From positions 1 to 45,192 of the forward strand of contig JALOKP010000010.1 of NCBI GenBank assembly GCA_025456425.1: a stretch of 45,192 nucleotides of DNA, read 5' to 3'. The notes beneath the pieces are model-generated. The model was given only the letters and a program-made list of their open reading frames with translations, was not told the DNA's origin and ran no database searches. The position numbers were made by a program, and so were the translations under genes. The DNA comes from Acidobacteriota bacterium (GTDB lineage Bacteria > Acidobacteriota > Polarisedimenticolia > J045). Shown here in pieces: positions 34,088 to 41,580 of this stretch; the stretch's first letter is position 1; each line of letters starts with the position of its first letter.

Positions 34088-34138
34088 CGGCGGCTCCCGG
34101 CAGGAGTACAGGAAGCTCGAGGTTACGCACAAGGAGGT
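34084..34138 (+). promoter_or_regulatory. Promoter and Shine-Dalgarno of the small exported protein
   Basis: TTGACG (34084-34089), 17-base spacer, TACAGG (34107-34112), then a full anti-16S match AAGGAGGT at 34131-34138, four bases before the ATG. The -35 overlaps the stop codon of the HAD gene. Confidence 0.45.
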
Positions 34139-34142
34139 CGCG

Positions 34143-34604
34143 ATGACAGTTCGGCGCCTGGTCCTCTGCCTGCTCCTCTTCACCTTCCTGGCGGCCGCGG
34201 CCACCACCCTCGCCACCGCCACAGCCGAGCCCAAGAACCCCACTCCGCGCTACCTGGAACCGGCGCCGTGGTGGTGGCTCGGCCCCAAGGGCGACGCCCG
34301 CTACCTCGTGGTCGCCGGGCGCCCGCGCGATCTGTTCGGCCCGGTCAAGCCGCCGCCCGGCGTGAAGCCGATCGATCCGATCGGGGCGCCGCCAGCGCGG
34401 GGTAACTCGGTCGATCGCGCCGGCACCAGCGCTTCGAAGCCGACTTCGCTCTCGGGCTCGCTCGGCGCGCCGGGAAGCGCCTCCTTCGCCAACGCCCCGG
34501 GGTCGGTGTCGCGCTCGACACGGGCGAGTTCGGCGCCGGTCCGGCCGGACCCGCGGGACGTCCGGCGCGAGCTGGAGTCCGCGCAGCGCGCGCTCGGCCT
34601 CTGA
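34143..34604 (+). CDS. Small exported protein of unknown function
   Basis: A 153-residue protein with a signal peptide (LVLCLLLFTFLAAAATTLAT), a short aromatic segment (YLEPAPWWWLGPKGDARYLV) and then a low-complexity Ser/Pro/Ala-rich tail ending in a charged helix (RRELESAQRALGL). I do not recognise a family. The ribosome site AAGGAGGT is among the strongest in the window, suggesting good translation. Convergent with the TPR protein gene, six bases apart. Confidence 0.7.
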   Translation: MTVRRLVLCLLLFTFLAAAATTLATATAEPKNPTPRYLEPAPWWWLGPKGDARYLVVAGRPRDLFGPVKPPPGVKPIDPIGAPPARGNSVDRAGTSASKPTSLSGSLGAPGSASFANAPGSVSRSTRASSAPVRPDPRDVRRELESAQRALGL

Positions 34605-34610
34605 CCGGCC

Positions 34611-37085
34611 TCACCGCCCCTTCAACGAACTGGTCACCAACTCCGACTCCGCGGCCCAGGCCGCGGGGTCGGTTTCGTTTCCGGGGCTCAGCAGCAGCAG
34701 GAACGCCCCCTCGGCGGTGACGAGCGTCGCGGCGCAGCGCGGCGCGGCGCCCCCCGCCGCGGGCGCGAAGGGGGCGCTTTCGACGGTCCGGTCGCGCGTG
34801 GAGCGCAGGGCAGCCCACGGCTCCAGCGGTGGGCCCCAGTCGCGCTCCAGCTCGGCCCGCCGCGCGGCGAGCGCGTCGCGCGAGGCGAGGCGGACCACCA
34901 CGATCAGCGAGCCCCGGTCGTTGCGCAGCGTGACCGGGAAGCCGTCGGCGCTCGCGCCGCTCAGCGTCGCCCGGTAGCCGCGCGGCACGAGGAAGCGGAT
35001 TCCGTCGCCGACCAGCATCCCCTCGCGAGGGTCGGCGGGCGAGCCGCTGACGGCCTGCCGGTCGAGCCGCACGCGGTAGCGGCGCGCGACGTCGTACGGC
35101 GGCGGCGGCGGCTCCGCCTCCGACGGACGGGCCGTGATCGCGATCCAGAGCGGCGCGAGGCTCTTCTCTCCTGCCGCCACCGGCAGCACGATCTCCAGCT
35201 CGCGGCCCCCCGTTCGGACGCGGTGGACGAGCCAGCTCCCACGGAACGTTGCTCCGGAGAAACGGGCCGTGGCCGCCTCGCCGTCCAGCCCGGCCGCGCG
35301 CCGCGCGGAACCGAGGCCGGCGCCTCCGAGGCGCCGCGCCCCGGGATCGGTCCGCGGCGGCGCGATCGCCGCGGCGTCGAGAGGGCCCGCGGTCGGTGCC
35401 AGCGGGCGCAGGTCGACCCATCCGGCGAAGTCCGAGTCGCCGATCCGGACCGCCGTCCCGGCCTGGTCCTCGAACGAGCCGCGCAGCCAGAGCACGGTCT
35501 TGGGCCCCGCGGCCGCGTCGCGGAAGACCCGGTCGACGCGGGCCGCCACCACGCCGGGCGGGATCTCGATCGACAGCCCGTCCCCGATGGAGATCCGCCG
35601 CCAGGGCTCGTCGCGCTCGCGGTGCGGGCGCTCGGAGAGGTAGGCCGCAGGGACCGGCCAACCGCAGGGCTCGTCGGCCGGGTTCCCCGGGGCGGCCGCG
35701 GCGGGCTCGAGTGCGGCAACCTGGTCCTCCACCGCCCGCGCGGCGTCTCGCGCGCAGGCGGCTCCGCACCCGGCGCCGCCGGCCAGTCCGACGGCCCAGA
35801 CCTCGCGGGCGGCCGGGTCGCCGGCCGCCGCGATCCGGTAGACGGAAACGGTCGCCTTCCCCTCGACCCCGATCGAGACGGTCCAGCGGCTGCGCTCGCA
35901 GCGCGCTTCGGCGGGGCCCGGGTCGCAGGGGCGGGCTGGCTCCTCGAGCGCCGGCTCTCGGCCGGCCAGCAACTGATCGCGGGCGAAGCGCTGGGCCGTC
36001 TCCGGATCGGGCGACCAGGCGCGCCCGGGGTCGCACAGCGCAAGCTGGGTGTCCCCCGGGAAGCGCCGCAGCAGGAGCGCGGGGGCTGCGACGCCGGGTG
36101 CCGGAGGCGCCGGGACGGCGCTCCAGCCCCGCCGCAGCACCGCCCGCCCCCAACCGCCCCCGACGACCGCGGGAGGCGTCACGCCGAGCAGGCCGGCGAG
36201 CCGCTCCACGACCTGCTCCGGAGTGGCGTCGGGATCCGCGGCCAGCGCGGCGAGCGCGAGGTCCTCCAGGCCCGCGAGCGCTTCCGGATCGCTCCAACCC
36301 TTGGCCTCCGAGAGCTGGGCCGCGATCCGCTGCGCGGCCGCCCGGCGGACCGCCAGCCGGTCGGCGAGCGCCGTAGCCCGGTCCCGGGCGTCGTCCCCGG
36401 GCTCGGCCGCGAGCAGCTCGAGCGCCGCGCGCCAGAGTCCCGCTCCCTCGAGATCCTGCGCCAGCTTCATCCGGCGGATCGCCGGTTCCCCGCCGAGCGC
36501 CAGGGCCTGCTCCTCCTCGAACGCGGCGAGCAGCAGGTCGCCCCGGGCGCGCCGCGCGGCGGCCGCCTCGGCCCAGGCGCGGTAGTCGTCCGGCCGCTCG
36601 GCCAGTTGCGCCTCGGTCCGGGTCGTCGCCTCGCCGGTGCCCGGCGAGGCCGGCCGGCAGGCGACCGCGGCCGCGCGTGAGCCGGCTTCCTCGGCCGCGG
36701 CGTACTCCTCGGCCGAGATCGCAGCGCGCGCCCCGGCCAGCGCCGCGAAGCGCGCTCCGTCGCGATCGCAGCGCTCGATCCGGGCCGCAGCGAGCGCGAT
36801 CCAGGACGCGGCGGCGAGCGGATCGGCCGCCGCCGCGCGCTCGAACAGCGGCTCCGCCTGCTCCGCGCGCCCTTCCCGCAGCGCCGCCGCGCCGCGCTCG
36901 CGCAGCTCGATCGCCACGAGCCGGCCGGGGTGAGGGGTGTCGAGCCGGGAGACCGGGGCCGCGGAGCCTTCCGGCCCGGGCGAAACCGCGGTCCCCTCGG
37001 GTGCCGCCACGGCCGCGACCGTCAGACCCGCCGCCAGCGCAAGCGCCAGCGCGGCGCGCAGCCCCGGCCGCCTTCCGCGGTCCAT
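34611..37085 (-). CDS. Large exported TPR protein with duplicated C-terminal domain
   Basis: An 824-residue protein of unknown function. A signal peptide (ALALALAAGLTVAAVAA) is followed by TPR-like helices (REGRAEQAEPLFERAAAADP; GDLLLAAFEEEQALALG) to about residue 300, then a Cys-containing beta-rich middle. Two related stretches follow, GDGLSIEIPPGVVAARV near 495 and GDGIRFLVPRGYRATLSG near 693, each continuing into beta strands, which suggests an internal duplication. No enzyme motif was seen. It starts six bases after the CysQ-like stop, so it is the last gene of the minus-strand run beginning with DUF1573 or RNase D. Confidence 0.75.
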   Translation of the reverse strand: MDRGRRPGLRAALALALAAGLTVAAVAAPEGTAVSPGPEGSAAPVSRLDTPHPGRLVAIELRERGAAALREGRAEQAEPLFERAAAADPLAAASWIALAAARIERCDRDGARFAALAGARAAISAEEYAAAEEAGSRAAAVACRPASPGTGEATTRTEAQLAERPDDYRAWAEAAAARRARGDLLLAAFEEEQALALGGEPAIRRMKLAQDLEGAGLWRAALELLAAEPGDDARDRATALADRLAVRRAAAQRIAAQLSEAKGWSDPEALAGLEDLALAALAADPDATPEQVVERLAGLLGVTPPAVVGGGWGRAVLRRGWSAVPAPPAPGVAAPALLLRRFPGDTQLALCDPGRAWSPDPETAQRFARDQLLAGREPALEEPARPCDPGPAEARCERSRWTVSIGVEGKATVSVYRIAAAGDPAAREVWAVGLAGGAGCGAACARDAARAVEDQVAALEPAAAAPGNPADEPCGWPVPAAYLSERPHRERDEPWRRISIGDGLSIEIPPGVVAARVDRVFRDAAAGPKTVLWLRGSFEDQAGTAVRIGDSDFAGWVDLRPLAPTAGPLDAAAIAPPRTDPGARRLGGAGLGSARRAAGLDGEAATARFSGATFRGSWLVHRVRTGGRELEIVLPVAAGEKSLAPLWIAITARPSEAEPPPPPYDVARRYRVRLDRQAVSGSPADPREGMLVGDGIRFLVPRGYRATLSGASADGFPVTLRNDRGSLIVVVRLASRDALAARRAELERDWGPPLEPWAALRSTRDRTVESAPFAPAAGGAAPRCAATLVTAEGAFLLLLSPGNETDPAAWAAESELVTSSLKGR

Positions 37086-37091
37086 CGCCGG

Positions 37092-37925
37092 TCAGCCGCC
37101 TTCCGCGGGAGTCTCTGGGATGACCTCGGCGATCGCCGCGACCGTCGGGGCAAACAGCGCCCGCCTGGCCGCGAGCAGGCCGCTGCGGTTCGTGGTCCCC
37201 TCGGTGTTGTACGACATCGGCCGGCCCCGCACGTCCGAGAACGCGCCCCCGGCCAGCCGCATCAGCGCGTCCGGCGCGCAGGCGTCCCAGTGGCGCGAGC
37301 GGCGGCCGAGCGTGACGTACACCTCGGCCTCGCCGGTCAGGACCAGCATCACCTTGCGGCCCACCGACCCCGACGCGACGATGCGCGACGCGCCGAGCCG
37401 CCGCGCCACCGCGCGGGTGCGCGAGCCGGCGTGGCTGCGGCTGAGCGTGACGACCGGACCCCGGCCGCCCGGAATCCCCTCCGGCAGCGGTCCGAGTCGA
37501 TGCCAGCCCTGAAGGTCGAGCAGCTCGACGCCGTGCCCTTCGGCTCCGAACACGGTGCGGCGCTCGGGCGGAAGGTGAATCACGCCGAGCACGGGATGGC
37601 CGCGGACCGCGAGCCCGATCATCACCGCGAACTCCGGCACGGCCTCGACGAACTGGCGCGTGCCGTCGAGCGGGTCGACCAGCCAGAGCCGCTCCGCGCC
37701 GAGCCGGTCCAGGTCGTCGGGGGTCTCCTCGCTGAGGATCGCGTCGCGCGGGAAGGCCTCGGCCAGCCCCTCGCGGATCAGCCGGTCGGCGGCCCGGTCG
37801 GCCTCCGTGACCGGCCCCTCGTCCCCCGGCTTGTGCTCGACGGGGAACGCGGTCCCGAAGACGCGCAGGATCTCGTCACCGGCGCGGCGCGCCAGCTCGA
37901 CCGCGACCTCCAGTTCGCGCTGCAC
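37092..37925 (-). CDS. Inositol-monophosphatase-family phosphatase, CysQ-like
   Basis: A 277-residue Li-sensitive-type phosphatase. The Mg-binding residues are visible: Glu66 in LSEET, Asp84 and Asp87 in WLVDPLDGTRQF, and the later Asp in HWDACAPDAL. The wording of VTEADRAAD and DPLDGTRQF resembles CysQ, which removes 3'-phosphoadenosine 5'-phosphate, but inositol-1-phosphatase cannot be excluded. The GTG at 37925 lacks a Shine-Dalgarno and has TAGAAT six bases upstream, so it may have a leaderless transcript besides any read-through from the DUF1573 gene 15 bases away. Confidence 0.88.
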   Translation of the reverse strand: MQRELEVAVELARRAGDEILRVFGTAFPVEHKPGDEGPVTEADRAADRLIREGLAEAFPRDAILSEETPDDLDRLGAERLWLVDPLDGTRQFVEAVPEFAVMIGLAVRGHPVLGVIHLPPERRTVFGAEGHGVELLDLQGWHRLGPLPEGIPGGRGPVVTLSRSHAGSRTRAVARRLGASRIVASGSVGRKVMLVLTGEAEVYVTLGRRSRHWDACAPDALMRLAGGAFSDVRGRPMSYNTEGTTNRSGLLAARRALFAPTVAAIAEVIPETPAEGG

Positions 37926-37944
37926 CGGGTGATTCTAGCGCTAG
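37926..37944 (-). promoter_or_regulatory. Leaderless -10 box TAGAAT and palindrome CTAGCGCTAG
   Basis: On the minus strand TAGAAT (37932-37937) is followed by six bases and the GTG start. It overlaps a perfect 10-bp palindrome CTAGCGCTAG at 37935-37944 that also contains the stop codon of the DUF1573 gene. The palindrome is a candidate operator for an internal promoter. Confidence 0.42.
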
Positions 37945-38708
37945 GACGGGTTCCCCGGCTTGGCGCCGCCCGGCTCCTTGACCGTCGCGACGACGCGGAG
38001 TTCGGCGCCGACGACGGCCTTCGGGTCGCTGGTCTTGAGCGCGACTTCGGCCTTGAAGGTCCCGACCGGCGTCCCCGGGCCGAGCTCGACCGTGATCCAG
38101 TAGTCGCCGGGGCGCTCGGTCAGCGCGCCGCGCACCGCCCCCGAGGCGGCGGTCGTCACTTTCGAAGGCTCCAGCGAGACCTTGAGATTCGGGTTCGAGG
38201 AGCTGACACCGAGCACCTTGAGCCCCTCGACGTGCGGACGCAGCAGGACCTTCTCGATCTTCGGCTCGCCCTTCACCGTGTACATGTAGACCTGCGAGCG
38301 CGGCAGGAACTCGAGCGCCGTCACGACGTTCAGCTTCATCTGCAGCACCGTGCGCTCGGCGCCGGGGGCGTCGGTCATCACGGTGATCGTCTTGGAGTGC
38401 TTGCCGGAGGCGAGCGTCTTGGTCTCGATCTTGAATTGGATCTTCCCGGTGCCGCCGGGCGGGATCGGCGTCGCGGTGTAGTCGAGGATCGTGCAGCCAC
38501 AGGTCGCGTGGACCTCGGTGATCAGAAGCGGCTCGTCGCCCTCGTTCCGCACCTCGAAGACGTGCTCGATCACGCCCCCCAGCGGAACGTCCCCGGCCTC
38601 GAACGACCGCTCCGGGAAGGTCGCTCTCTTCTCCGCCAGGGCCGGCGCGGGGCCGGCGGCCAGCGCCAGGAATCCGGTCAGCACGATCGCCGCTGCGCTG
38701 CGAAGCAT
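37941..38708 (-). CDS. Exported DUF1573 protein
   Basis: A 255-residue protein with a signal peptide (IVLTGFLALAAGPAPALA) and a DUF1573 domain, an immunoglobulin-like fold with the hallmark HATCGCT motif around residues 68-74 followed by PPGGTGKIQFKI. A second beta domain follows, rich in Lys and Val. DUF1573 proteins are periplasmic and of unknown biochemistry. ATG 38708 has GAGGAGTGA upstream. The CysQ-like gene begins 15 bases after its stop. Confidence 0.88.
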   Translation of the reverse strand: MLRSAAAIVLTGFLALAAGPAPALAEKRATFPERSFEAGDVPLGGVIEHVFEVRNEGDEPLLITEVHATCGCTILDYTATPIPPGGTGKIQFKIETKTLASGKHSKTITVMTDAPGAERTVLQMKLNVVTALEFLPRSQVYMYTVKGEPKIEKVLLRPHVEGLKVLGVSSSNPNLKVSLEPSKVTTAASGAVRGALTERPGDYWITVELGPGTPVGTFKAEVALKTSDPKAVVGAELRVVATVKEPGGAKPGNPS

Positions 38709-38749
38709 CGAGTCACTCCTCGTGGCGCGGGCCGGGCCCGCGGGGATTC

Positions 38750-38755
38750 AAGATA
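38750..38755 (-). promoter_or_regulatory. Candidate -10 box for the DUF1573 gene
   Basis: TATCTT in the context CTCCCGGTATCTT, 41 bases before the start codon, almost identical to the box upstream of the C25 peptidase at 11120. It lies in the 114-base gap after the RNase D stop. No -35 match. Confidence 0.32.
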
Positions 38756-38822
38756 CCGGGAGCGGCCGCGCCGCGCCCGCGGTGCGGACCGGGGCGCCAA
38801 CCGCCCCGCCCCCGGCGGCCCC

Positions 38823-40031
38823 TCAGCCGGGCGGCTCCGGCGCACGGGCCGCGTCGAGCGCCGCCCCGAACGGCCCCGCCAGCAGGTCCGCCTGCCAGCG
38901 CCGCAGGCCGGCCGCCAGCCAGTCGCCGAATCCGTCCGGAGGGGTGCGGGCCGCCTCGCGCAGCACCGCGCCCGGGCAGATCACGCTCCCCGAAAGGCCG
39001 AGTCCCGCCGCCACCTGGTCGCGGGCCCGGCGCAGGGCGTCCTGGCGTCGCCGCTCGTCGCGCGGCGGGCGGGGCTCGCGCGGCGGGCGCTCCGCGGGAC
39101 GCGGCGGGGCGGCTCGCCCACGCGCGACCGCCTCGAGCAGCGCGCGCTCGTAGCGCCGGGCCACGCGCGTTGGAACCCCGGCCGCCGCCAGGTCGGGCGG
39201 CGCGTCCGCGGGCTGCCGCGCGAGGGCCAGCAGCGGCTCGGGGGCCACGACGTGGACCGCGGGGACGCCGCGCTGCTCGGCCTCGCGCTCGCGCCAGGAC
39301 AGGAGTTCGGCCAGCGTGGCGCGCTGGCCGGGCGAGAGGGCCAGCGCCCCCTTGGCCCGCAGCAGCAGCTGGCCTGCGTCGGGGAGCGTCAGATCGCCCG
39401 GCTCGACCTCCTCCAGCCTTCGGCACTCCTCGTCGAGCCAGCCGCCACGGCCGAGCCGCTCCAGGCGCGCGCCCAGCGCGTCGCGCATGGCGAACAGGAC
39501 GCGCACGTCCTCGCGCGCGTACTCGAGCGCCGTCGCCGGTAGCGGGCGGCGCGACCAGTCGGTGCGCTGCGCGCGCTTGTCGAGCGCGGCCCCGGCGAGC
39601 GACGCGGCCAGCGCCGCGAGACCCGTCTGCGGCTCCCCCAGAAGCTGCGCCGCACGCTGGGTGTCCCACAGCCCGCGCAGGGCGATCCGCGCGTCGCGCT
39701 TGAGCAGCCGAAGGTCGTAATCGGCCCCGTGCACGATCGTCTCGAGCGCCGGGTCCTCGAGCGGGGCGCGGAGCGGGCCGAGTTGGCCTTCCAAGGCCAG
39801 CGGATCGACGATCGCCGCGGCGATCCCGGAGGGTTCCTCCCACGCGAGCTGGACCAGGCAGAGCCGCGGGCGATAGGCGGTGAAGCCGTCGGCCTCGGTG
39901 TCCAGCGCCAGCCGCGGGACGCGGCCGAGCCGCTCGACGAGCGCGTGCAGCGCGGCCGGGTCGGCGATCCAGCCCGCGACTCCCGGCCCGGCACCCCCGC
40001 CGCCCTCGCTTGCCCCCCCGGCTCCCGTCAC
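38823..40031 (-). CDS. rnd: Ribonuclease D (DEDD exonuclease with HRDC region)
   Basis: A 402-residue 3'-5' exoribonuclease for tRNA and stable RNA maturation. The DEDDy residues are seen as Asp44 and Glu46 (ALDTEADGF), Asp106 (HGADYDLRLL), and Tyr171/Asp175 (YAREDV). An HRDC-like helical domain follows (about 215-310), then a Pro/Arg-rich linker (PPRPAERPPREPRPP) and a second helical stretch. Such a linker could contact RNA. The GTG at 40031 has the strong GGGAGGAG at 40039-40046. Only 29 bases separate it from the divergent LOG-family gene. Confidence 0.9.
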   Translation of the reverse strand: MTGAGGASEGGGGAGPGVAGWIADPAALHALVERLGRVPRLALDTEADGFTAYRPRLCLVQLAWEEPSGIAAAIVDPLALEGQLGPLRAPLEDPALETIVHGADYDLRLLKRDARIALRGLWDTQRAAQLLGEPQTGLAALAASLAGAALDKRAQRTDWSRRPLPATALEYAREDVRVLFAMRDALGARLERLGRGGWLDEECRRLEEVEPGDLTLPDAGQLLLRAKGALALSPGQRATLAELLSWREREAEQRGVPAVHVVAPEPLLALARQPADAPPDLAAAGVPTRVARRYERALLEAVARGRAAPPRPAERPPREPRPPRDERRRQDALRRARDQVAAGLGLSGSVICPGAVLREAARTPPDGFGDWLAAGLRRWQADLLAGPFGAALDAARAPEPPG

Positions 40032-40060
40032 TTAGTGTCTCCTCCCTCCGAAGGGACCAC
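40032..40060. promoter_or_regulatory. 29-base divergent region with two opposed ribosome sites
   Basis: GGGAGGAG on the minus strand (40039-40046) serves RNase D and GAAGGGA on the plus strand (40050-40056) serves the LOG gene. Both mRNAs must include these sites, so their 5' ends, and probably their promoters, lie in or near each other's coding sequence and the transcripts would overlap. Confidence 0.5.
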
Positions 40061-40804
40061 ATGAACCAGAAGGACAAGCTGCCCGTCAAGGCCTACCGCA
40101 ACCTCGACTTTCTCAACAGCCCCGACGCGCGGGTGATCCGGCTGCTGGCCGAGTATCTCGAGCCGGCCCACCGCTTCGAGCGCTTCAACGTCGAGGACAC
40201 GATCGTCTTCTTCGGCTCCGCGCGTGCGCTGCCCGACGACCCCGGGAACCCGCGGCTCTCGCGCTACTATCGCGAGGCCGAAGAACTCGCCTTCCGCATG
40301 ACGGAGTGGTCCAAGGCCCTCAACCAGAAGCGGCGGCGCTTCATCATCGCCTCGGGCGGCGGGCCGGGGATCATGGAGGCGGCCAACCGGGGCGCTTCGC
40401 GCGCCCGGGGGTTGTCGGTCGGGCTCGGAATCAGCCTGCCGCACGAGCAGGGGATCAACGAGTTCGTTTCGCGCGAGCTGGCCTTCGAGTTCCACTACTT
40501 CTTCCTGCGCAAGTTCTGGTTCGTCTACCTGGCGAAGGCGCTGATCGTCTTCCCGGGCGGCTTCGGCACCCTGGACGAGCTGTTCGAGATCCTCACGCTG
40601 GTGCAGACCGGCAAGACCTCGACCCCCCGCCCGATCGTCCTCTACGGGCGCGAGTTCTGGGACGGCGCGGTGAACTGGGAGCGGCTCGTCGACTGGGGCG
40701 TGATCGACCAGCGCGACCTGGACCTGTTCCGGGTCGTCGACGGCGTCGACGAGGCCTTCGGGTACCTGACCGAGGAGCTGACCCGGCGCTACCAGCTGGG
40801 ATGA
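40061..40804 (+). CDS. LOG-family (lysine-decarboxylase-like) nucleotide hydrolase
   Basis: A 247-residue protein of the LOG family, whose members release free base from nucleoside 5'-monophosphates (cytokinin activation in plants and some bacteria). The fold signatures SGGGPGIMEAANRG (98-111) and PGGFGTLDELFE (165-176) are intact. It is longer than the basic 190-residue type, having an N-terminal extension of about 45 residues, as in the larger bacterial subgroup. The historical 'lysine decarboxylase' label is not supported for this family. ATG 40061 has AAGGGA four bases upstream. Confidence 0.9.
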   Translation: MNQKDKLPVKAYRNLDFLNSPDARVIRLLAEYLEPAHRFERFNVEDTIVFFGSARALPDDPGNPRLSRYYREAEELAFRMTEWSKALNQKRRRFIIASGGGPGIMEAANRGASRARGLSVGLGISLPHEQGINEFVSRELAFEFHYFFLRKFWFVYLAKALIVFPGGFGTLDELFEILTLVQTGKTSTPRPIVLYGREFWDGAVNWERLVDWGVIDQRDLDLFRVVDGVDEAFGYLTEELTRRYQLG

Positions 40805-40865
40805 GCCGGCCCGGAGCCCCGGGACGGGCCGCCGTGCGGCCGGACGGCCCAGGCCGGAAACGCGC

Positions 40866-40895
40866 GCTTGCCGGGGCCCCGCCCGATGCGGGAGA
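40866..40895 (+). promoter_or_regulatory. Weak candidate promoter for the outer-membrane protein
   Basis: TTGCCG at 40866-40871 and GAGAAT at 40890-40895, 18 bases apart, about 55 bases before the ATG at 40950. Each hexamer matches the consensus at four of six positions. The rest of the 145-base gap is GC-rich with no T-rich terminator. Confidence 0.25.
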
Positions 40896-40949
40896 ATCCA
40901 CCGTCAGCGCGCCGGCCACCCCGCCGTGCGGCGCATGGAGAAGACTTTC

Positions 40950-41528
40950 ATGAGGCGTCGCCTGCTGGTCGCGTGTGTCGTGCTGGTTGCCGGGGTGCTG
41001 CTCGCGGCGTCCCCCGCCTGGGCGCAGGAAAAGAAGTTCGAGGTCGGCGCCGGGTTCCAGTACGACATGTTCAATTCGGGCTTCGAGGTGGATCCGTCGT
41101 TCGGCTGGCACGCCCGCTTCGACTGGTACTTCAAGCCGCGCTGGGCCGTCGGCGTTTACTACGAGTCCGTCCTGGGCAGCGATGACCTGCCCGACAACGG
41201 CGGCTACGACGTCGACATCGACTACTACGGCGTGCGCGGGACCTGGCTGCTGGGGGACGACCCGGCGTTCCAGATGCTCCTGTTCGCGAGCGGCGGAACC
41301 GGCAGCGTCGACTACGACAACCCGGAGATCGACTCGAGCGTCCCCGACTCGTCGGACATCCAGTACTGGTACGAGGCCGGGTTCGGGGTGCAGTTCGCGG
41401 CCGGGCAGCGCTGGCGGTTCCGGATCGACATGTCGTTCCGGCGCTTCACGCCGGACGAGCCGAACCTGCTGCAGAAATCGGGGCGCGCCGCGCTCGTCCC
41501 GGCCTTCGAGGCGGCGTTCCGCTTCTGA
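40950..41528 (+). CDS. Outer-membrane beta-barrel protein candidate
   Basis: A 192-residue exported protein. The signal peptide (RLLVACVVLVAGVLLAASPAWA, cut before QEKK) is followed by alternating aromatic strands typical of an 8-stranded barrel: EVGAGFQYDMFN, FGWHARFDWYF, WAVGVYYESVLG, YYGVRGTWLLG, QYWYEAGFGVQFA, WRFRIDMSFRRF, and a C-terminal ...AFEAAFRF ending in Phe, the usual BAM recognition residue. Start 40950 is chosen because GGAGAAG lies six bases upstream; ATG 40935 would overlap that site. Function unknown, perhaps OmpX/OmpA-like. Confidence 0.8.
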   Translation: MRRRLLVACVVLVAGVLLAASPAWAQEKKFEVGAGFQYDMFNSGFEVDPSFGWHARFDWYFKPRWAVGVYYESVLGSDDLPDNGGYDVDIDYYGVRGTWLLGDDPAFQMLLFASGGTGSVDYDNPEIDSSVPDSSDIQYWYEAGFGVQFAAGQRWRFRIDMSFRRFTPDEPNLLQKSGRAALVPAFEAAFRF

Positions 41529-41580
41529 GCGGACGCCGGCCGGTCGGCCCGGGAGACGGGGCAATCTGCCGCCCCCCACG

